Part shown: in pieces, positions 29,753-34,781 of the stretch
Numbering within the stretch: the first letter of the stretch is position 1
Layout: every line of letters starts with the position of its first letter
DNA from: Purshia tridentata
Taxonomy: Eukaryota > Streptophyta > Magnoliopsida > Rosales > Rosaceae
NCBI GenBank assembly: GCA_003254885.1
Contig: QANT01007355.1
Location: 1-34,781, forward strand
Direction of reading: 5' to 3'
Length of the DNA stretch: 34,781 nucleotides
Notes under the pieces: generated by a model
Seen by the model: the letters and a program-made list of their open reading frames with translations, nothing else
Database searches by the model: none
What the model was told of the DNA's origin: nothing
Position numbers and translations under genes: made by a program

Positions 29753-30283
29753 TTTGGTCTAGCAAAGCTCATGTGCCGAGACTTCAGCTGGATAATAACA
29801 ACCATGCAAGGGACCAGAATATTGCTCCAGAATGGATTTCAGGAGACGCTATCACAGCAAAGGCCGATGTCTTTAGCTATGGAATGTTAGTTTTTGAGCT
29901 TATATCAAGAAGGCGAAACAGAGATCTTTTAGATAATGGGCTGGAAAATTACTTCCCGACCCGTGTTGCAAAGGTTTAAACTAGGGCAGAAGATGTTGTT
30001 CCCTTTTTGGATTACAGGTTAGCAGGTGATGCAGACAAGGAAGAACTGTTTAGAGCATGCAAGGTTGCTTGTTGGTGCATTCAAGATGATGAGGATTGGC
30101 CAAGTATGGGGCAAGTTGTTCAGCTTCTCAAGGGAGTAATAGATGTTGGTACACCACCAATGCCAAACTTCCTTGACAGATTTTCTAAGAGTCTGGTTGA
30201 ATCCAAAAAATTATCAGGGCATTACTTACAGTACATCAGATTCACAGCTATATGAGTACACAAGTACTATCTCTCAACCTTAA
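29750..30283 (+). pseudogene. G-type lectin S-receptor-like kinase, C-terminal kinase fragment
   Basis: The fragment starts at the kinase DFG motif (DFGLAKLMCRDFS, from 29750) and continues through a frameshift near 29817 to the APE-type motif IAPEWISGDAITAKADVFSYGM. It then reads ELISRRRNRDLLDNG. TAA at 29977-29979 interrupts it and the same frame resumes with ACKVACWCIQDDEDWPSMGQVVQLLKG, the end of the kinase domain, where the usual Arg before PSMGQ is missing. After LVESKK a second frameshift restores TSDSQLYEYTSTISQP and a stop at 30281-30283. The full family protein is about 800 residues with lectin, S-locus and PAN domains and sits in the plasma membrane; only subdomains VII-XI remain. 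The ATP-binding lobe and HRD loop are absent, so there is no kinase activity. Confidence 0.9.
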
Positions 30284-30749
30284 AGCACTGATTGACCTTC
30301 CAATTTCACTTCTTTTTTTTTGGTTCGTTTTAACATTGCATATGTTTCAATTGATATCAGCTGATTGTGAGTCTCCTTATGTTCCTTGTACTTTACAATT
30401 AATGTAAAAAAAAAAAAAAAAGAATGAAATGGTTTCCAAAGTAGAGCTATTTCTTGTTGTAAAGTTCTCTCTCTTCCAAAATTTAAGAAAATGGAGGGCC
30501 TTATGAGTTTGCTTGTAATGCATATACCTTAAATTGATTTTGCAGACATCCACTAATTAAGAAATACAACCTTGCTGGTTTCGTAAGTAAATTTTTCCAG
30601 ATTGTTAAGATGCTTAAGACTTGTGGGGAGCAGGTTCCCATTTCATGAAAAAATGTAAGAGCCTAAACCAATTGCCAAAAAAAAAAGAAAGAAACTAAAA
30701 CAATATGGTTACAAAACTTGGAAGAACACAAATATATAAAATAAACATA
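30284..30749. other. Downstream of the kinase fragment, no gene
   Basis: AT-rich DNA with a poly(A) run at about 30406-30421. It could include the old 3' flank of the kinase gene. Nothing else is recognised. Confidence 0.5.
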
Positions 30750-30913
30750 CCTCAGCATCATTAACAGACAGGCTTATATTTCCAAAGCAATCAAAGTGTT
30801 TAAGAAAATTTCCCAGAGTATTATGATTGTGGGAGGCAATTGGTTCCTTGTCCCAAAGTGTGATTGTATCCTGCGATAAGTTCGTAGCATTCATGGAGGG
30901 CATCCTTCACACC
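30750..30913 (-). pseudogene. Candidate exon remnant, unrecognised
   Basis: On the minus strand an acceptor-like CTTCTCCAG/GTGTGAAGG and a donor-like GCTGAG/GTATGTTTA enclose about 160 nt. One frame reads VKDALHECYELIAGYNHTL in its first half. Another reads NTLGNFLKHFDCFGNISLS in its second half, so a frameshift is likely. I do not recognise the protein. Confidence 0.3.
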
Positions 30914-31380
30914 TGGAGAAGCATTTTGTCTATATTAATTAATCACATCAGCATCAACAATTTCGGGCATCGCAGGCTAAAATCACCTCATCTTCACAAT
31001 TTACATTTTTTTATTCCTTTTTTGAAGGGAGTGTTGTTGTATATTTGGGGTTTAAGCCCACGTGAAAACAAGATAGAACTATCAAACAAGAAAGGATTAT
31101 GTTGGGGTTTAGGCTTCTTATTTTCTCTTGTTCTCTTTTTGTCACAATGTTTAACTTTTGTTATTTTTTTTTCTTGTCACATGGTTCTTTCTATTATTAT
31201 GTATAGAGTATGAATTGAACCGCAACTTAACAGCCTAAGGATAGTTTAGTCAGTTAACAAGTTACTTAGTTGACTTGTATTATCATGGATTTTTTTGTAA
31301 AGAAATTAAACTTGAGGTAGTTAGGGTGTGAAATTTGAAAGTGCAGTAAGGTATGTGAAATACATCATTAACCCCAAAAT
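30914..31380. other. Intergenic DNA, nothing recognised
   Basis: A plus-strand open frame (30827-31213) is T-rich and hydrophobic with no family resemblance. Confidence 0.5.
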
Positions 31381-31620
31381 GATCAACTAACTCTATCTCA
31401 AGACTGACCACATTTGTACAAATGATTAAACCTTTAACGCACCAATCTGTGTACAAAAAAAAAAAAAAGAGGTACCTCCTTCGTACCTTAGCGCCTTANT
31501 GATCAACTAACTCTATCTCAAGACTGACCACATTTGTACAAATAATTAAACCTTTCACGCACCAATCTGTGTACAAAAAAAAAAAAAAGAGGTACCTCCT
31601 TCGTACCTTAGCGCCTTATA
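31381..31620. repeat. 120-bp tandem duplication with an N at the joint
   Basis: GATCAACTAACTCTATCTC starts at 31381 and again at 31501. The copies differ at about two positions. An N lies at about 31499, directly before the second copy. Confidence 0.92.
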
Positions 31621-31745
31621 TAGAAATTTCAACTATGATATACAGGTTTTTTTAGCCAAGAACTATGATATACAGACTACAAAAAGGACATGTAGGTTGC
31701 TTGATTTATATCAATCAAGCTGGTTATGACATATGATCCGAAGTC

Positions 31746-31980
31746 TTAAAGTGCTGGCGCTTCACTAGAACTTGGATCATCCAACATCTCAACCACAGGA
31801 ACAAACTGCAAATGTTGAACGTTAGGGAGTGTGCACAGTTCAATTTTTGATATAAACAAAACACTGACCTCATCATCATCTTCAAAGTAAATCCCATCAA
31901 CTGCACTGTTTTGCTGGAATTCCCATCCAAGATTGTTTTCAAGCAACTCCTTAAGTTTCCTTGTCTTTAAGGATAAGAAG
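31746..31980 (-). pseudogene. Candidate last two exons of an unrecognised gene
   Basis: On the minus strand one exon ends ...NNLGWEFQQNSAVDGIYF-EDDDE at GATGAG/GTCAGTG (31869). After a 63-nt gap, TTTGCAG/TTTG begins a second exon (31805-31746) reading FVPVVEMLDDPSSSEAPAL and a stop. Both junctions are phase 0 and neither exon has an internal stop, so this may be real coding sequence. The protein start and upstream exons are not found, and 63 nt is short for a plant intron. I cannot name the family. 31981-33149 holds no recognised gene. Confidence 0.35.
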
Positions 31981-33149
31981 TATGGAATTTAGGATTCTTC
32001 TCGACACGATTAGACAAAAACAGACCAAGGCACTTGAAATAATGCAAATTTGAAGCCACCCTTATTAAATGAATCTAGACACAGATATCTTTTTGTAGGG
32101 CACAACATATGCTCCCCAACCAAGTTGACATAAAATGCAGCATATAAAGCCACTAAACTTTTGATCTGATAACCAGCATGCAATATCCATTTCTTCCATT
32201 TATCATTATTTTGAAAGAATAAACTTTTCATGAAAAGCCAGGCTTAGAGTTAGAGTGCATACCCATGATAGAAGATCTCCATCAATAACTGAGGCATCTT
32301 GCACCAGCAAAAAAAATTCCTAGAATCCCATTTATGGGTTGGTCATTAAGTTATGATGAGCACAAGGTTCCATGAATGTGACATGAAATGACTGCATGCT
32401 GCTTTTTATTTATTTTCTTTTTCTTTAGAAAAACAAACTGAATGACAACAAAGCTGACTGGTAAAAAGTGAACCAAAACTCTCAGCAAAGAAAAAAAAAA
32501 TGAATCAAATTGATCAAATGGGAAGCCAATTTTCCATAGATATACCAAGTGCGAGTGTAACATGCAACAAGCATGGATTCATTTTTTCTCACCACCACCT
32601 TTTTGTGGTGAGCAAAAATGGACTCCAAAAAGCGTGGCAGCAGCAGAATAAGGCACACAAATACCTTGAAAAGATGGTGCAAAAAGCTATCAGCAGAAAA
32701 CCACGATTCATCTAACAACGTTGATGTACCACTTTGTCTGTGCAATCTTTCTGAAGTCCATGTTTCAGTTGATAGTAGAGGACTTTAATGAACTGTAAGA
32801 TTTCCATCAGATGTTATTTATCAGCACAAATAAAGTGGAAAAAGGAAAGCTACTTCTGTCCCGTGTTAGTTTACAAGAAAAGAAAACGAGATACAATTAA
32901 GACTTGCTGAATGTGTTATTTTGTCTGAAAAGAAAAGGCAATAGAAACTAGAATTTTTTTTTTCTCTTCTTTACTTTTTTCATATGAGAAAAGCATAGCA
33001 AACAAGCTGTCCAGTTAAAAAAAAAACAGAACAACACATCCCAACCACATAAGATATGTCCCCTTCCATTTGTTCCCACATAGATGCATCAAATTTACCT
33101 CTCAGCCTCCCTTTTTTTTAATTAATCAGCCTCCCATTTTTCTTTATTC

Positions 33150-33475
33150 AAGAATTGACAGATTTTAGACGCCCTTTGATCCAATTCTTCCATATTTTTC
33201 CAAACCTTTAACATAAAAAACAAAATCCACAAAGTTTCACTCGACGTAATCTTATGCTCTTTCAGAATCTATCATGCAAGCCAACACCTCTTGTTTCTTC
33301 TTCTTCACCTCCTCAACCACCTCATTAGCTATAAGTACTGCATCTAAAATTTCTGCAATTGTATCTCCCCAAACATATTGCATTCAAAAACAGCACTCTT
33401 CAACTTATCCTCCTCAACGATCTCTCCAACTAAGCTGCCTTACCCTTGCTAATTGGTCTCTAATCCAATTCCACT
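33150..33475 (-). pseudogene. LINE reverse transcriptase relic
   Basis: Minus-strand reading gives EILDAVLIANEVVEEVKKKK, then VLACMIDSERA-stop-DYVE-stop-NF (33260-33231), where the stops replace the Tyr and Trp of the usual KAYDHVEWNF block. After a frameshift it reads GKIWKNWIKGRLKS (33206-33161). The order matches RT motif A and its surroundings in plant L1-type LINEs. The catalytic xDD box is not present. It is older and more degraded than the LINE at 5766-7715 and belongs to a different copy. Confidence 0.8.
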
Positions 33476-33479
33476 GAAT

Positions 33480-34781
33480 ACCTAGAAATCTTATCACTTA
33501 ATGATCTTCTGGTACTTATTGATAGCAATAAAAACCAGAACTGGTATATTGACTTTTATCAGAGATATTTTTCAAAAAAATTTTTCAAGCTCAGTGGCAT
33601 GATGCTCAAAAGATATCAAAATAGGAGTAAACTATCAAATAGCCAATGCCTAACCTCATATTTAATTAATGGTACCATTCCACAAGAGTAGGTTGATAAC
33701 TCTGAAAATTGCATTCATTTTACGCCTCTCTTTCTTAGTTTATTGCTTTGTTTTTGAGTTAAACTTGTGCGTTTTAATCTTCTTTTGTTTAATTTTTAGT
33801 AATTTAATTCTAGGAGCTTAATGAATGCGTTTAGAGTTATGAAGCATGGAAACCTTGTGAAATTGGTCTTGGCAGACAATCAACTTTTCAGATAAAACTG
33901 TACCATCTCAGAAGGAATTAGGTGTTGAGCCTTATATGGTTGGAAAGCCCTGGAAGTTAACCTTCTGGAGAATTTTACAGATCTTGATTCCGAATTTTCT
34001 AGAGGAAGATATGTTGATTTAAGCATCAGTTGGTCAGACTAGGAAATTTGTGCGAATATTGAAAAACCAAAAAGGGAAAGTTACCAATTTAGAAATTTAT
34101 GCTTCTTGTATGTGTTTTGTGATTTAAGGAAGTTAAATAAGGCCTAATAGCTGATTTAATGGAGTTCAAGAGGAAACCTTTTCCTACAAGCATAAAGATT
34201 CCTTAATGGGCTAGTTTTTGGTGTGAGCTGTAGGAATTGTTTCAACAGCCCTAAAACCCTATTTGTACACTATAAAAGGAAGAGAAGAAGGCCACAAAAG
34301 GATCCTTACACAAGCCATTAAAATAAAACTCGTTTTTGAAGCTTAGCCACACAATAACAACAAGCAAGGAGGCCTAGAAGAGCAGTTCAACATCAAAATT
34401 GGTTTTTTAAGGGTTCTTATTATTCAAGCTTAAATTTCAGATGTCTTTCAGGATTAATTTGCTTGTATCCATGTTCAGAATGTGTAATTAAACTCCATAA
34501 CTAGGGTTTCAATGTAGCCTAGCACTGAATACTTGATTAAAACCACATATCATGGATAATCATATAGGAGGAGGAACGAACCCTAGAACCTGAGTTGGTG
34601 AATTTGGATGTAAATTAGCTTAATTCATGAAATTAGATTGTTATGGTGAAATTGAATCCCTAGTATTCCAAAGTCTGTTTAGACCTTAAAATCCTTACTT
34701 CATAATTTGTTTACTTTCTTATCTTTTAATTTCAGTTTAGACCAATCAAATTCAGTTTGTGTTTTAATTATTGACTTCCAT
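33480..34781. other. Unassigned region with a TATA-like site
   Basis: No reading frame of note. TATAAAAGGA at 34271 is followed by an A/G-rich, leader-like stretch, and the style resembles the noncoding part of an LTR retrotransposon. No LTR ends, primer site or gag were found within the window. Confidence 0.4.

Noticed and set aside
30827..31213. 128-codon plus-strand frame
   Set aside because: It is hydrophobic because the DNA is T-rich, and no domain or conserved motif is visible.
32010..32745. Several 70-87 codon frames on both strands
   Set aside because: They are short, overlapping and without splice or family support. They look like random open frames in AT-rich DNA.

Overview
The window looks like repeat-rich intergenic DNA from a flowering plant, probably a eudicot. 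It is AT-rich and holds nested LTR retrotransposons, plant L1-type LINEs, a PIF/Harbinger DNA transposon with spliced genes, MITEs, and debris of typical plant nuclear genes: a PPR protein, a G-type lectin receptor kinase, and an amidophosphoribosyltransferase-like 5' end. Scattered single Ns show that it is a draft assembly. I see no intact host gene, tRNA, rRNA or CRISPR array.

Layout. 1-800: a frameshifted PPR fragment and a 31-bp tandem repeat. 801-3180: a Ty3/gypsy 5' LTR (A) with an initiator-Met primer binding site and a broken gag start. 3180-5765: an inverted related LTR (B, minus strand). 5766-7715: the reverse-transcriptase part of a LINE. 7716-about 12119: a PIF/Harbinger element whose two genes, an ALP1-like DD47E transposase and a Myb/SANT-like protein, can both be spliced into uninterrupted reading frames. 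12270-12572: a MITE. 12573-16450: AT-rich DNA with ACACTG-type repeats, a 231-bp tandem duplication, a possible SINE and an AAATTTCG-rich stretch. 16452-19323: a second gypsy-like element with LTR, primer site and decayed gag but no pol. 19324-23027: a composite LTR (C). 23782-24991: a MULE-like non-autonomous transposon with a 9-bp target duplication. 25290-29752: a large inverted duplication of an amidophosphoribosyltransferase-like 5' fragment, with a solo LTR (D, TSD ATAGT) between the arms. 29750-30283: a kinase pseudogene starting exactly at its DFG motif. 30284-34781: mostly unassigned sequence with two candidate exon remnants and a LINE relic.

How parts work together. The only coherent functional unit is the Harbinger pair. 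In characterised PIF/Harbinger systems the DDE transposase and the Myb/SANT-like partner are both needed for transposition. The most unusual structure is in the LTR family (copies A-D). Each copy carries an intron-like segment of about 0.9-1.05 kb. Near its ends are complementary 9-14 nt arms, one lying on the donor-like site and one about 45-60 nt before a TTCCCCCAG acceptor-like site. Inside the segment are arrays of short hairpins, of three unrelated sequence types in different copies. All readings are by eye without database searches.
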